A stretch of 64,000 bases of DNA, from positions 1,240,001 through 1,304,000 of the forward strand of contig OX638377.1 in NCBI GenBank assembly GCA_951813615.1, given 5' to 3'. The position numbers and the translations under genes are program-made. Position 1 is the stretch's first letter. Each line of letters starts with the position of its first letter. This document shows, piece by piece, positions 51,624 through 60,748 of this stretch. Origin of the DNA: an uncultured Latescibacterota bacterium (lineage in GTDB: Bacteria > Latescibacterota > UBA2968 > UBA8231). The notes under the pieces are model-generated. The model was not told the origin of the DNA and did no database searches. It saw only the letters and a list, made by a program, of their open reading frames with translations.

Positions 51624-52481
51624 ATGGCCGAGCAACGCAAATTTTCTTTCGCCAAACCTTTTGTCTATTTGGCACTGTGTGGCTATCTGACGGTTGTGGT
51701 TTATCCGATGCTGTGGCTGTTATACACTTCGCTAAAGACGGATCGCGAAATTTTCCTCAACCCTTTCAGCCTGCCCGAGCTTGGCGATCTGCAATGGATC
51801 AACTTTACCAACGCTTGGACTAAGGGGCACTTCGGCGATTACTTCTTTAACAGCGTCTTTTTGACCATCTCGACGGTGGCGGTCTCCATGCTGCTGGCGG
51901 CGATGGCAGCCTACGCGCTGGCGCGCTTTCGCTTCTTCGGCGTGCGGCCGATGTTTTTCTACTTCTTGGCCGGGCTGATGATTCCGTTGCAACTGTCGAT
52001 TGTGCCGCTCTTTTTTCAGATGAAGGATTTTGGACTGCTCAACTCGCGGCTGGGTATCCTGATAGTCTATGTGGCCTTTGGGATGCCGTTTGCCATCTTT
52101 ATCCTCACGGGGTTTTTCAAGTCTTTGCCCTCTGGGTTGCACGAGTCGGCGCTGATCGATGGGGCGGGGGAGTTTCGGGCGTTTTGGTCGATTATGTTGC
52201 CGTTGGCGCGGCCGGGGCTTATTACGGTGGGTATCTTCGCCTTTTTGGGGGCTTGGAACGAGTTTTTCATGGCCTTTATGTTTCTGTCCGGGGAGGGGTC
52301 ACAGGCGTTGCGCACGCTGCCGTTGGGGCTGGCTAACATCACCATTGTCAGTCAGTATCGCAGCGATTGGGGCATGGCCTTTGCCGGGTTGGTGCTGATT
52401 ATGGCTCCGACGATGTTGGTGTATGCTTTTTTGCAGCAATATCTGACGAAGGGGATTACTGTGGGGGCGCTTAAGGGGTAG
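51624..52481 (+). CDS. Carbohydrate ABC transporter permease, MalG type
   Basis: The ATG at 51624 (MAEQRKFSFAKPF) follows GGAG and lies 3 nt after the stop of the fusion gene; a TTG two codons earlier overlaps that stop. The 285-residue protein has six spans and the EAA loop LHESALIDGAGEFRAFWSI, and ends LTKGITVGALKG as MalG-type proteins do. It forms the second half of the channel with the fused permease. Confidence 0.93.
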   Translation: MAEQRKFSFAKPFVYLALCGYLTVVVYPMLWLLYTSLKTDREIFLNPFSLPELGDLQWINFTNAWTKGHFGDYFFNSVFLTISTVAVSMLLAAMAAYALARFRFFGVRPMFFYFLAGLMIPLQLSIVPLFFQMKDFGLLNSRLGILIVYVAFGMPFAIFILTGFFKSLPSGLHESALIDGAGEFRAFWSIMLPLARPGLITVGIFAFLGAWNEFFMAFMFLSGEGSQALRTLPLGLANITIVSQYRSDWGMAFAGLVLIMAPTMLVYAFLQQYLTKGITVGALKG

Positions 52482-52506
52482 GGGTGGTGAGGAGGGTGGG
52501 GGAATG

Positions 52507-52534
52507 TTGATACTGTCTGCTCGGGATTTACAAT
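52507..52534 (+). promoter_or_regulatory. Candidate promoter for the NACHT gene
   Basis: TTGATA (52507-52512) and TACAAT (52529-52534) are 16 nt apart, 18 nt before the start codon, in an A+T-rich patch that contrasts with the G-rich end of the permease operon. An AAAGG ribosome site lies between. It would give the gene its own transcript with a very short leader. Confidence 0.45.
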
Positions 52535-52552
52535 TTTAATTAAAGGTTCACT

Positions 52553-55500
52553 ATGATGGAAAATCCACAGAAATACACGAAGGCATGGGTTCCCCCTGAA
52601 TCGTACGTTTCTTTTCCTGTCGACACGCGACCCCAAATCCTCCCACTGAGCGAATTGCCTTGGGATTCTTTCCAGAGACTGTGTGCTCGTCTCGCACAAC
52701 GTTGCGGCAACGTAGAAAGATGTCAGGAATACGGACTTCCGGGGCAAAAACAAGAAGGTATAGACGTCTATGTTCGCAGCTTGGAATCATCCAGATATTC
52801 AGTTTGGCAGTGTAAACGGTACCAAACGTTTAGCCCTTCACTAATAGAAAAAGCAGTTTCCGATTTTTTGAACGGCTCTTGGGTCTCGAAAACCGATGAA
52901 TTTGTGCTTACACTCTCGGTAAGTACCGAAGAAACCAATCTCGTAGAAGCGATCGAAGCACAAGGTGATCGCCTCCGCGAACAGAATATCCGATTCCTAC
53001 CACTTGGAATCACGCAAATCTCCGAACGGCTGAAAGACCATCCAGATTTAGTAGATGACTTCTTTGGACGTGAATGGGTGCGGGTTTTCTGTGGTGAAGA
53101 AGCCGCTGGCAAACTATCGAGCCGTCGCCTAAAATCCGCGGAGGTCATACGGCTACGACAGCTACTCCGGCGTTGCTATACACAACATTTTGAGATCACC
53201 GATCCTGGCCTCCCCTCTCTTACAGGTTCTATCAATCCCGATCATCAACCTCTCTCTTTAGTTGATCGCTTCGTGCCTCCCGAAATTATAGAGGAACAGC
53301 AGGTTTCTCATACCGAGATGTTTAATCGTTCATCAGGAGAGCCAGATAACAAACCACCTCCTACTAATGTAACCGAAGACTCATCTCCGTCCCATATGAC
53401 ACGAGTCACGACCCGAACCTTGGAGGTGCGCCGCCCTGCGATTGATTGGCTTTCTGATTCCAAACAATCGGTTGTCTTAGGAGACCCTGGTATAGGCAAA
53501 AGTACTCTGCTTCGTTGTGTATTACTCGATCTTCTGAGTACCGAGCCTCGCTATGAGACATGCGCTCTTCGTTGGGGACAATACCTGCCTGTATGGGTTC
53601 CTTTTGCCATGTGGACGCGACTTGTCGGAGAGTTCGAAACAGAGTGTTCACTTTCAAATCTCCTTACGGCTTGGCTTCAAAAAGTCTCTGCTGAAAAGGA
53701 TTTAATTACATTGGTCCAGCAGGCATTGGAGGATTCGCGTCTGCTGCTTTTCGTGGACGGACTTGATGAATGGAGTGATGAGACTGCCGCTGGGACGGCA
53801 CTTACTCTGCTTGAACAATTCGTAGGAGAGCGGAATGTGCCGGCAATTGCCAGCAGTCGTCCACTGGGTTATGCACGCATCGGTGGACTAAGTAGTAAGT
53901 GGCGTAAAGCTCGACTCGCCGGCTTGACCAATGAGCAACAACGTATCTTGGCTGAGCGATGGTTCCTACATAGGTCAAACGCGTTTGCTGCTCCTGACGA
54001 AGAGAGTGATTCCAGCGCTATAAGACAGATACAGACGAGAGCAAAAGCAGAAGCCTCTGAAAACATGCAAGACCTTGACCGTGATGTCCGTCTATCTCGT
54101 CTAGCAGAAGTCCCCCTGTTACTTAATGGCCTTATTGCTCTCGCTATTCAGAGAATACGTCTCCCTCGGAGTAGGTTCAAGGCATACGAAGAATTGACCC
54201 GTTTGCTGTTGGAAGAACAGCCCAAGCGCCGTGAAAAGGCAGCTTACGCACGCGGGACCACTGGGAGTTTGAGTCCGGAGAATCGTGAGCGGGCATTGGC
54301 TCGGTTAGCTTGGGAAATTCATGATTCATCAGGGAGCGATGCTCTCGAAAGGACCGCTGCCCAAGATGCGCTCCAGAATTTCTGCAAAATACACTTGTAC
54401 AAGACTTCTGGAGAAGCACTAGAGATCGCGGAGGAACTCCTCGCTATTGGTGCCGAGGCAGTTGGGATTCTTGTCGAAAAGTCATCGGTAGATATTGGAT
54501 TTCTTCACCGCTCATTCCAAGAATTCCTCTCTGCAAAGCATCTATCAAATCTACCGTTTGAACAGCAAAAGGAGGCTGTGAAGGAACGTTTTGAGAACCC
54601 TCAGTGGCACGATGTTTTTTTATGCCTGTGTCATCTGAATACCCGAGAGGGGGAGGTGGACGAATTCGTTGATATTGTCGAGAACATAGAATTACCACCT
54701 GAAATGGAGTTGGCTCGACAGAGTTTCCTAGCTGAAATCGCCTTTGGAGATCTCCATTGTTCGGCAAGTATAGCTAGAAAATTGGCGGAAGAGACGTTTG
54801 ATATTATTGAGACCGGTGTTCATGAACGAACTCGTGAGCGACTCGTTGAGCTCGTGCTTGATGGACTTGAATCCGATGCCTTGCGATCACTTGTAGAGTC
54901 CCGTATTCAACGCTGGTATCCTTTGCGACATCCCTATCGTCGAGGGTTCTATGAAGCTGTTGCGACATGGCCCCCAAATGACGAAACACAATCAGTACTC
55001 TGGCGTGGACTACTTGATGAAGAAAACTGGCATCAGCGAATCGCAGTAGAATCCCTTGCTAAAGCTTTTGGTGGAGATCCGTCCATCGCAAAACAGCTAT
55101 TTAAGCTGCTTTTCAAGCCTACGGAACCGCGCCTACTTGCTTATGCTCTTCATGCACTTTGCCTTGGATGGAGGACTGATCCTCAGCTTACTGCGATCTT
55201 AAAAGACGCCCGATTATCCACCGATGGTGCGTTACAGAGTGTCGCGTTAATTCATCGAGTAAAGCGAAGAGAACATGACATGAAGGATCGGGAAATATTG
55301 ATAGATATCTCTCGAAAATACAGATTCGCTTCATGGTATTGGAGTGAAGGCCGAATTCGGGCACTTATCGAAGGCTGGCCTAGCGATCTTGAAGTGAAAC
55401 ACGAGGCGATTCAGAGTGTTACCAAGTGTTATCAGAACGAAGGATTTTTCGATTGGGACGACGCTGGAATTATACTGTTGGAAGGATTTTCACAAGATGA

Positions 55501-57457
55501 CGAGGTTGCGAACGTTATTGCACACCTGTTCCAAACAAAAGATTATCCGGGCCATTCGCTTGGCCTCCATTCTAACTGGGAACGCCTCGTGGAAGCGTTT
55601 GCTGGCCATCAAAAGTTAGGTTTGGTTATCGATGACTGGATAGAGCAAAGAATGGAACAGAAAAATGATAAATTGTTTTGGGATTTTGAACTCTGCCTAA
55701 TCTCTCGTTCCACACGTGCAAAAGGATATTTGCTTAAAGCCGATGACGAAACTGGTGTCATCACGGAATACCAAGCCCGATGGTTGTTACAAGGATGGGG
55801 TATGCAGGATGAGGGAGCTGCTGTCGCCTTAATGAAGTTAGCTAATAGTACCGTTGCGAAGCATGCCGCAGATATTTTACCTAATATTCTTCAAGATAAA
55901 GAATTATGTAGGTGGCGTTTATTAGAGATGTTGAGCGGGGAATCAGAATTCATAGCTCGACGTGCTTTAATCGGAATGATCAAGCTTGGGGCTAATGAGC
56001 TTGACGAAGAAGTGATAGAAGCAGCGATGAGAAAGTATACTGACCAGGTCCCATCGGGTGCAGCATTTTGGGGGATAAGTGACCTGATCAAACACTTTCC
56101 TAATCATCCTAAGGTGTTTGAGATGGCGTTGTATCAGTTGCATAATCGTGAAGGTGACTTGAATACCGTTGCCAGAGTCTACAGTTCAAATGATGATATC
56201 CGTTGTGAGCTTCTTAAACTAGGCAGTCCACTTCCTGCTCATCTCCGTTTGATCGTAGTGGACCGGCTTGTACGCTTAGCTCCTGAAGATGACTTCGCAC
56301 ATAGTTTGCTTTCTAACTACGATGAAGATATAGACACGAGTGTGAAAACTGCGGCAGCAATCGGCTATGCGACATCTGTGAAACGGCGAGATCATGTTCC
56401 TTCTGAACTTCTTGATAAACTGAGCGAAGGCCTACTCGTTATCGGACCAGACCACCAAGAGCGTCGTCAAGCGGCATTTTCCGCCCTACTCGAACTCGAC
56501 CGACTCGACATCGTAAAAGATGTCTGGTCGGGAGATGAAATGAAGGATATAGGCTCTGGCGGAGTACTGAAAACTAATCTCCGGCCAGCCGCACATTTGG
56601 CCCTCCGCTGGGACCGAGTATTGGAGGCGTTCGGCGAGAATTTCTGGGACCGAGTAGGTTGGTTACCAGACGAATTTCTAACGGAAATGGCCGCATGCAC
56701 GACAGATCCTGATTTGTTGGGCAATATTATTGATAGGCTTAAGATAGACGATCGAAAACCGTTAACTACGCCATCGCTGCAACTTTGCGCCCGTCACTGG
56801 CGAGGCACGCCACGTTTATGCGAATTATGCCTCACCCTTGTTCGAGATTTTCATATAAGTGATTGGATAAATACAAATCTAGGTATTATTGCGGCAGAAA
56901 TACTCGCCGAACAGTTCGCCAACGATACCAACACGTTCGCCATGCTCAACTCCCTTGTAACCCAAGGGAATACTTCCAGTGCATTGGTTATCGCCCTCAG
57001 TGCAGGCTGGCCAGACTCCCAAGCTTGGGAACAACTGAGTGAGCGAACTGAAATGACAAGACTCCTGCTTCCGGCTGGGTTTTATTTGCTAGCAGCAAGT
57101 TCCCCTCCGGATGAATTTATGACCGAGATCAGTACAAGAATGGCGAAGCTCCGCGGCGATATATGGGAATTTCTGCCTTCATGCTCGCGCGCCGTGGCTG
57201 CACGCTTCGCACGTGACGAGCAGGTCCGTGAGCTTGCTTTCAGCCGCCTCGAAACGCAGCCTACAAGCTTTGAAAAAGTGAATTTTCCTTCTTTTTTACT
57301 AGGAACTTATGATCAGCCGGAACGACTGAGAGCTTGGATACGATCCGAGATAAAGCACCAATCTGAAGGCAATCATCTTGCAGAAGTTGCTTTGGATCTT
57401 TCTACTGGGACAGTCCGATCTGTTGGCCATGTTCTTATGGAACACTTGATGGTCTAA
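52553..57457 (+). CDS. NLR-like defence protein: Mrr-type nuclease, NACHT ATPase, helical-repeat C-terminus
   Basis: This 1634-residue protein begins MMENPQKY after AAAGG. Residues 35-170 resemble an Mrr-type PD-(D/E)xK endonuclease: LPWDSFQRLCARLA, then EGIDVYV (Asp71) and SVWQCKRYQ (Gln86-x-Lys88). Residues 300-560 are a NACHT-type NTPase with Walker A GDPGIGKST (310-318), Walker B LLLFVDGLDEW (397-407) and the NACHT-like small residue pattern after it. FLHRSFQEFLSAKHL (650-664) is the usual winged-helix end of bacterial NACHT proteins. Residues 700-1634 are alpha-helical repeats (HEAT/ARM-like), a probable sensor. Bacterial NACHT proteins with such layouts guard against phage; sensing would trigger the nuclease. 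The gene is visibly A+T-richer than its neighbours, indicating acquisition. Role inferred from domains; single-gene system likely. Confidence 0.87.
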   Translation: MMENPQKYTKAWVPPESYVSFPVDTRPQILPLSELPWDSFQRLCARLAQRCGNVERCQEYGLPGQKQEGIDVYVRSLESSRYSVWQCKRYQTFSPSLIEKAVSDFLNGSWVSKTDEFVLTLSVSTEETNLVEAIEAQGDRLREQNIRFLPLGITQISERLKDHPDLVDDFFGREWVRVFCGEEAAGKLSSRRLKSAEVIRLRQLLRRCYTQHFEITDPGLPSLTGSINPDHQPLSLVDRFVPPEIIEEQQVSHTEMFNRSSGEPDNKPPPTNVTEDSSPSHMTRVTTRTLEVRRPAIDWLSDSKQSVVLGDPGIGKSTLLRCVLLDLLSTEPRYETCALRWGQYLPVWVPFAMWTRLVGEFETECSLSNLLTAWLQKVSAEKDLITLVQQALEDSRLLLFVDGLDEWSDETAAGTALTLLEQFVGERNVPAIASSRPLGYARIGGLSSKWRKARLAGLTNEQQRILAERWFLHRSNAFAAPDEESDSSAIRQIQTRAKAEASENMQDLDRDVRLSRLAEVPLLLNGLIALAIQRIRLPRSRFKAYEELTRLLLEEQPKRREKAAYARGTTGSLSPENRERALARLAWEIHDSSGSDALERTAAQDALQNFCKIHLYKTSGEALEIAEELLAIGAEAVGILVEKSSVDIGFLHRSFQEFLSAKHLSNLPFEQQKEAVKERFENPQWHDVFLCLCHLNTREGEVDEFVDIVENIELPPEMELARQSFLAEIAFGDLHCSASIARKLAEETFDIIETGVHERTRERLVELVLDGLESDALRSLVESRIQRWYPLRHPYRRGFYEAVATWPPNDETQSVLWRGLLDEENWHQRIAVESLAKAFGGDPSIAKQLFKLLFKPTEPRLLAYALHALCLGWRTDPQLTAILKDARLSTDGALQSVALIHRVKRREHDMKDREILIDISRKYRFASWYWSEGRIRALIEGWPSDLEVKHEAIQSVTKCYQNEGFFDWDDAGIILLEGFSQDDEVANVIAHLFQTKDYPGHSLGLHSNWERLVEAFAGHQKLGLVIDDWIEQRMEQKNDKLFWDFELCLISRSTRAKGYLLKADDETGVITEYQARWLLQGWGMQDEGAAVALMKLANSTVAKHAADILPNILQDKELCRWRLLEMLSGESEFIARRALIGMIKLGANELDEEVIEAAMRKYTDQVPSGAAFWGISDLIKHFPNHPKVFEMALYQLHNREGDLNTVARVYSSNDDIRCELLKLGSPLPAHLRLIVVDRLVRLAPEDDFAHSLLSNYDEDIDTSVKTAAAIGYATSVKRRDHVPSELLDKLSEGLLVIGPDHQERRQAAFSALLELDRLDIVKDVWSGDEMKDIGSGGVLKTNLRPAAHLALRWDRVLEAFGENFWDRVGWLPDEFLTEMAACTTDPDLLGNIIDRLKIDDRKPLTTPSLQLCARHWRGTPRLCELCLTLVRDFHISDWINTNLGIIAAEILAEQFANDTNTFAMLNSLVTQGNTSSALVIALSAGWPDSQAWEQLSERTEMTRLLLPAGFYLLAASSPPDEFMTEISTRMAKLRGDIWEFLPSCSRAVAARFARDEQVRELAFSRLETQPTSFEKVNFPSFLLGTYDQPERLRAWIRSEIKHQSEGNHLAEVALDLSTGTVRSVGHVLMEHLMV

Positions 57458-57473
57458 CCGAAACGAATTGTCG

Positions 57474-57858
57474 ATGAACGAACAGGATGTGCAGATCATT
57501 GAGAAGGACGGCGAGCCAGAACGCCGTCGTCCCAATTGAGGAATACCGTCGCATGGTCGCCACGCTTGAAGATGCAGCCGATTCTGCGGCTATCGAACGG
57601 GCATGGGCCGAGGACGCAGCAGGCGAGACGATTCCGGGCGAAGTCGTAAAGGCCATTCTCGCTGGCGAATCGCCCTTGCGCGTGTGGCGGAAGCACCGCG
57701 AATTCACGCTGGACGCGCTGGCCGAGCGGGTAGGAGTCTCGAAAGGGTATCTGTCGCAGATTGAGAACGGACAGAAGCCTGGGACGCTCGGCCTGTTTCG
57801 CCGACTTGCGGGCGTGCTCAATGTGGCGCTGGACGAGTTAGCACACCCAACGAACTAA
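57474..57858 (+). pseudogene. Frameshifted XRE-family antitoxin without toxin partner
   Basis: ATG 57474 reads MNEQDVQIIEKDGEPE and then shifts frame; the rest continues as NAVVPIEEYRRMVATLEDAADSAAI and an XRE helix-turn-helix (HREFTLDALAERVGVSKGYLSQIENGQK) to 57858. Two missing bases near 57528 would explain it (GAA-TAC-GCC becoming GAACGCC). The intact homologue at 23690-24061 shows the same layout. No RelE-type gene adjoins. A shorter in-frame product from a later start may still bind DNA. Position: 16 nt after the NACHT gene. Confidence 0.75.
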
Positions 57859-57946
57859 TGGAACCCAACCATGAAGACGCCACAGCCTGACCTGATCATC
57901 GCTGCAATGTATCAGCCATTTTTCGATATTTGCAGCCGCTGTTGGA

Positions 57947-58177
57947 TCAATTGCCGAGCAGATCAATGAATTCCTCTCGATCAATCCCTACATCTCTCTG
58001 AATCTTGGACATAAGGCCAACGCCGATCGTTTCACCGCTATGAATAGGCACAACCGTGCTCCGTCCATCAGAATGCTTCAAAATCGCGTGACTCCCTCGT
58101 TGCCTCACAAGCTCGAAACCGACTTTCCGCAGAGATCGGACCATATGAGCACCCGTCACGCGCGGCATTCTGTTCAT
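57947..58177 (-). CDS. hicA: HicA-family toxin
   Basis: This 76-residue protein has a dsRBD-like HicA fold: VTGAHMVRSLRKVGFELVRQRGSHAILKHSDGRSTVVPIHSGE (in parts), with the catalytic His in RGSHAI (His30). It should cleave mRNA. It overlaps the hicB stop by 4 nt. Here the antitoxin gene comes first in transcription. Confidence 0.92.
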   Translation of the reverse strand: MNRMPRVTGAHMVRSLRKVGFELVRQRGSHAILKHSDGRSTVVPIHSGETIGVGLMSKIQRDVGIDREEFIDLLGN

Positions 58178-58386
58178 ACGGATATTCTTTGAACGCCGAC
58201 CAGTTCAAGCGGACTCGGAGCGTTTTCGCTATTGGCCTCAAGCCAGAGTGCGATTGCCTCCTCCATCCGTTCGAGCAACTGGTCGATTGACTTTCCTTGG
58301 GTATGGCAGCCCGGAAATCCGGGGACACTGCCAACGTAATAACCGTCTTCATCTTTCTCGATGACGATAGTGTATTCAGTACTCAT
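58174..58386 (-). CDS. hicB: HicB-family antitoxin
   Basis: This 70-residue protein has the degraded-RNase-H-like HicB core: YTIVIEKDEDGYYVGSVPGFPGCHTQG, then SIDQLLERMEEAIALWLEA. It lacks the C-terminal DNA-binding extension seen in longer HicB proteins, so it may not autoregulate. It is first gene of the pair; the start has a GGAG-like site (CTATAGGAGAATCC). Confidence 0.92.
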   Translation of the reverse strand: MSTEYTIVIEKDEDGYYVGSVPGFPGCHTQGKSIDQLLERMEEAIALWLEANSENAPSPLELVGVQRISV

Positions 58387-58433
58387 TGGATTCTCCTATA
58401 GTGCAGCCTTTAGCCAGCCACTGGCGGGCAAGT

Positions 58434-58760
58434 TCAGTCTCGGCGGACATAGACGGTTTTGCCCTCGCGCAGCGCAGTGGAAACAAAAGAAAGAGGCGAC
58501 TGTTGGCCTTTTTCTATTTCGTCCGGGGTATATACCAGCAAGTCCATGCCGAATGGATACGGGCGTAGCGATTTATATAGGGCGCGGCTGCGCTTGAAGC
58601 GCGGTAGGTCGCTTGGGGCGATCACGAGTAAATCGACGTCGCTGTGCTCGGTAGCCTCGCCTCGGGCATAGGAGCCGAATAGGATGACCTGCTCGGCGTC
58701 TGCTTGGCGACCAATGCGTTCGGCGACGCGCCGTATCTCTTGCTCTCCGATTTTATTCAC
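58434..58760 (-). CDS. Nucleotidyltransferase-fold protein (MNT type)
   Basis: This 108-residue protein has the pol-beta-like signature GSYARGEATEHSDVDLLV (residues 29-46; Asp41 and Asp43 are metal ligands). Such minimal nucleotidyltransferases usually pair with a HEPN RNase; they AMPylate and silence it. No HEPN gene is seen on either side (HicB lies 47 nt downstream). It may be an orphan, or act on a partner elsewhere. Confidence 0.9.
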   Translation of the reverse strand: MNKIGEQEIRRVAERIGRQADAEQVILFGSYARGEATEHSDVDLLVIAPSDLPRFKRSRALYKSLRPYPFGMDLLVYTPDEIEKGQQSPLSFVSTALREGKTVYVRRD

Positions 58761-58914
58761 CGGAAACCTCTCAAGTCCTAAGTTTTTTAGAGGATAGCAC
58801 GGCGACTAGGGGCCGTCAATCGCTTCTATTAGGGGGTTTGGACAACTCTCCTGCATGTCGTGCAAAAGACGAGTTAGCCATCCCGTCTTTTAGTCCCTAA
58901 ACTAACCATTACCC

Positions 58915-59844
58915 CTACACGGCTTGCCCCGTAGTAGAATTGACGCGGCGAAAGATGTGGATGAGTCGGTCGCGTGTCTGTTGCGTCAGCGGCGGGCGGG
59001 CGAAAGATGCGAGGTTGGCGTCGAGGTGGGCGGCGTTGCCCGTGCCGGAGAGGACGACGTGGACGCCAGGCTCGTCGCGGCAGAAGCGGTAGGCGGCATC
59101 GGGTAGGGATGGGGCTTCGGCCAACAGGAAGTCGGGAAAGGCGTCGAGATCGACGGGGTCGATTTGCCCCTTTTCGACGAGCGCGTCGGTGAATGCGCGT
59201 AGGTTGTCGGGGTGGCTAAGCGCCTTTCTGACGGCGAACATGATTTGGATGCCGACGTTTTGCGCGATGGCCTGCGCGAAGACCTTGGCGCGGGCGGTCT
59301 GGTTGAGCAGATTGAAGCCGACCATCAGGACATCCCACAGGTCGTCGGCTAGAGCCTGCTGGAGCATGGTGTGTTCGAAGTCTTCGTTGAACATCTCGCT
59401 GAGGCCGACAAAGCGTATTTTGCCCTGCTGCTGCGCCTTTTGCAGCGCGGGATAGATGTCGTTGACGAGATAGGCGTAGTCTTGGGGCACGACGCCGTGG
59501 AGATTGTAGAGGTCGATGTAGTCGGTGCGTAGGTGCTTTAGGCTCTGGTCGAGGCTGGCTCGCAAGGCGTCAGGGGTAACCTGCTCGTGGCGGGTGGATT
59601 TTTTAGTGGAGAGGACGATGGAGGTGCGGTCGCGGTCCTGTAGGGCTTGGCCGATGATGGCTTCAGTGCCGTAGCCTTCGGCCGTATCAATGAAGTTGAC
59701 GCCGTGGTCTAAGGCGCGGCGGACGAGGTCGGCGGATTGGGCGTCGGTTAGGTCGGCGTTGCGCCCGATTCGGCTGTGGCCGCCAGCGCCTAAGCCCATG
59801 CGTGAGACGGTTAGGTTGGTGCGGCCTAAGATAGTGGTTTGCAT
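58915..59844 (-). CDS. Aldo/keto reductase
   Basis: This 309-residue TIM-barrel protein has the catalytic tetrad: NFIDTAEGYG (Asp53, Tyr58), VLSTKKS (Lys81 or 82) and YNLHGV (His116). It has the NADPH-binding late region GVHVVLSGTGNAAHLDANL. It reduces a carbonyl or sugar-type substrate. It is divergent from the PhyH gene with 99 nt between. The 154-nt gap on its other side (58761-58914) shows no feature. Confidence 0.92.
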   Translation of the reverse strand: MQTTILGRTNLTVSRMGLGAGGHSRIGRNADLTDAQSADLVRRALDHGVNFIDTAEGYGTEAIIGQALQDRDRTSIVLSTKKSTRHEQVTPDALRASLDQSLKHLRTDYIDLYNLHGVVPQDYAYLVNDIYPALQKAQQQGKIRFVGLSEMFNEDFEHTMLQQALADDLWDVLMVGFNLLNQTARAKVFAQAIAQNVGIQIMFAVRKALSHPDNLRAFTDALVEKGQIDPVDLDAFPDFLLAEAPSLPDAAYRFCRDEPGVHVVLSGTGNAAHLDANLASFARPPLTQQTRDRLIHIFRRVNSTTGQAV

Positions 59845-59943
59845 GAAGGCTCCGAGGTGTAGTTTAGGAAATCGGCGCTTAATATAGGAGTGGGATCAGA
59901 CCTTGACCATGACGGGAAATATAGGGAGAATCGACGAGGGTTT

Positions 59944-60735
59944 ATGAAACTGTCGCCACGGGAAATAGAACAGCAGCGCCTCGCCGCCGATACTTTGGCC
60001 GAGGCAGTGTGCCAAGTGCGGGAAGCGGGTTTTGTCATTTTGGAGGAGACCATAGACCGGGCGTGGTGCGATGCAATGCGCGAGGCTTGGGACGGCCATT
60101 TGGAAGGCCGGATGCCGGGCGACTTGTTGCGTCCGCCCTTTATTGATCCGCTGGCGATTGAAAACCCTTGGGCTGTGCAGATCATGGACATCATGCTCGG
60201 CGAGGATTTTTGGGCCAAGCTACCCTATCACTGCAACTCCACAGAGCCCAATTGGCTGGAGACGCAGGTCATCCACCGCGACCAACTGCATCTATTCCCG
60301 GATCTGCCCATTGCCATGCCGCCGCACATGATGGTCGTGAACATCCCGTTGGTGGACTTTACAGAGGAAAACGGCAGCACAGAGGTGTGGCCGGGGTCGC
60401 ATCTGATCACGGATCACGAGGCCACGATAGACCCGGCGGATGTGGGGCGAGCGGGCGGTTTGGAAGAGCGCGCGTTGAGCTTGCCGTCGCTGCGCACCAA
60501 TATGCCTGCCGGTTCTACCGTGGTGCGCGACATGCGCGTCTGGCACCGAGCCACGCCCAATCGCACCAACCACCGCCGCACCATGATGTCGCTGGTGTAC
60601 CATCGCTATTTCCCGAGCTTGGGCTACCAATACAAGGCGGCCGATCCGTTGCCGACGGAGATTATGGACCAGCTATCGGCGCGGGCGCAGCGAATTTTTC
60701 GCTTTAATAAGCAAGAAGCGCATGGGCAAAACTAA
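59944..60735 (+). CDS. Phytanoyl-CoA dioxygenase (PhyH) family protein
   Basis: The start is placed at ATG 59944, right after GAGGG; an ATG-less 18-codon extension upstream is rejected. The 263-residue protein has the HxD pair in VIHRDQLHLF (His111, Asp113), GSTEVWPGSH, and distal His with Arg in VWHRATPNRTNHRR (His201, Arg207). These complete the Fe(II) and 2-oxoglutarate sites. It is only distantly related to the PhyH protein at 24442. The substrate is unknown. The tesA-like gene follows at once and may be translationally linked. Confidence 0.9.
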   Translation: MKLSPREIEQQRLAADTLAEAVCQVREAGFVILEETIDRAWCDAMREAWDGHLEGRMPGDLLRPPFIDPLAIENPWAVQIMDIMLGEDFWAKLPYHCNSTEPNWLETQVIHRDQLHLFPDLPIAMPPHMMVVNIPLVDFTEENGSTEVWPGSHLITDHEATIDPADVGRAGGLEERALSLPSLRTNMPAGSTVVRDMRVWHRATPNRTNHRRTMMSLVYHRYFPSLGYQYKAADPLPTEIMDQLSARAQRIFRFNKQEAHGQN

Positions 60736-60748
60736 GAGGGTTGTTCAG

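Noticed and set aside
52553..57457. Simple Mrr-type type IV restriction enzyme
   Set aside because: The Mrr-like region is only about the first tenth; the NACHT core and long repeat region indicate a sensor ATPase architecture.
57859..57946. Remnant of a toxin gene after the orphan antitoxin
   Set aside because: A short open reading can be drawn from an ATG here, but it shows no RelE-like pattern.
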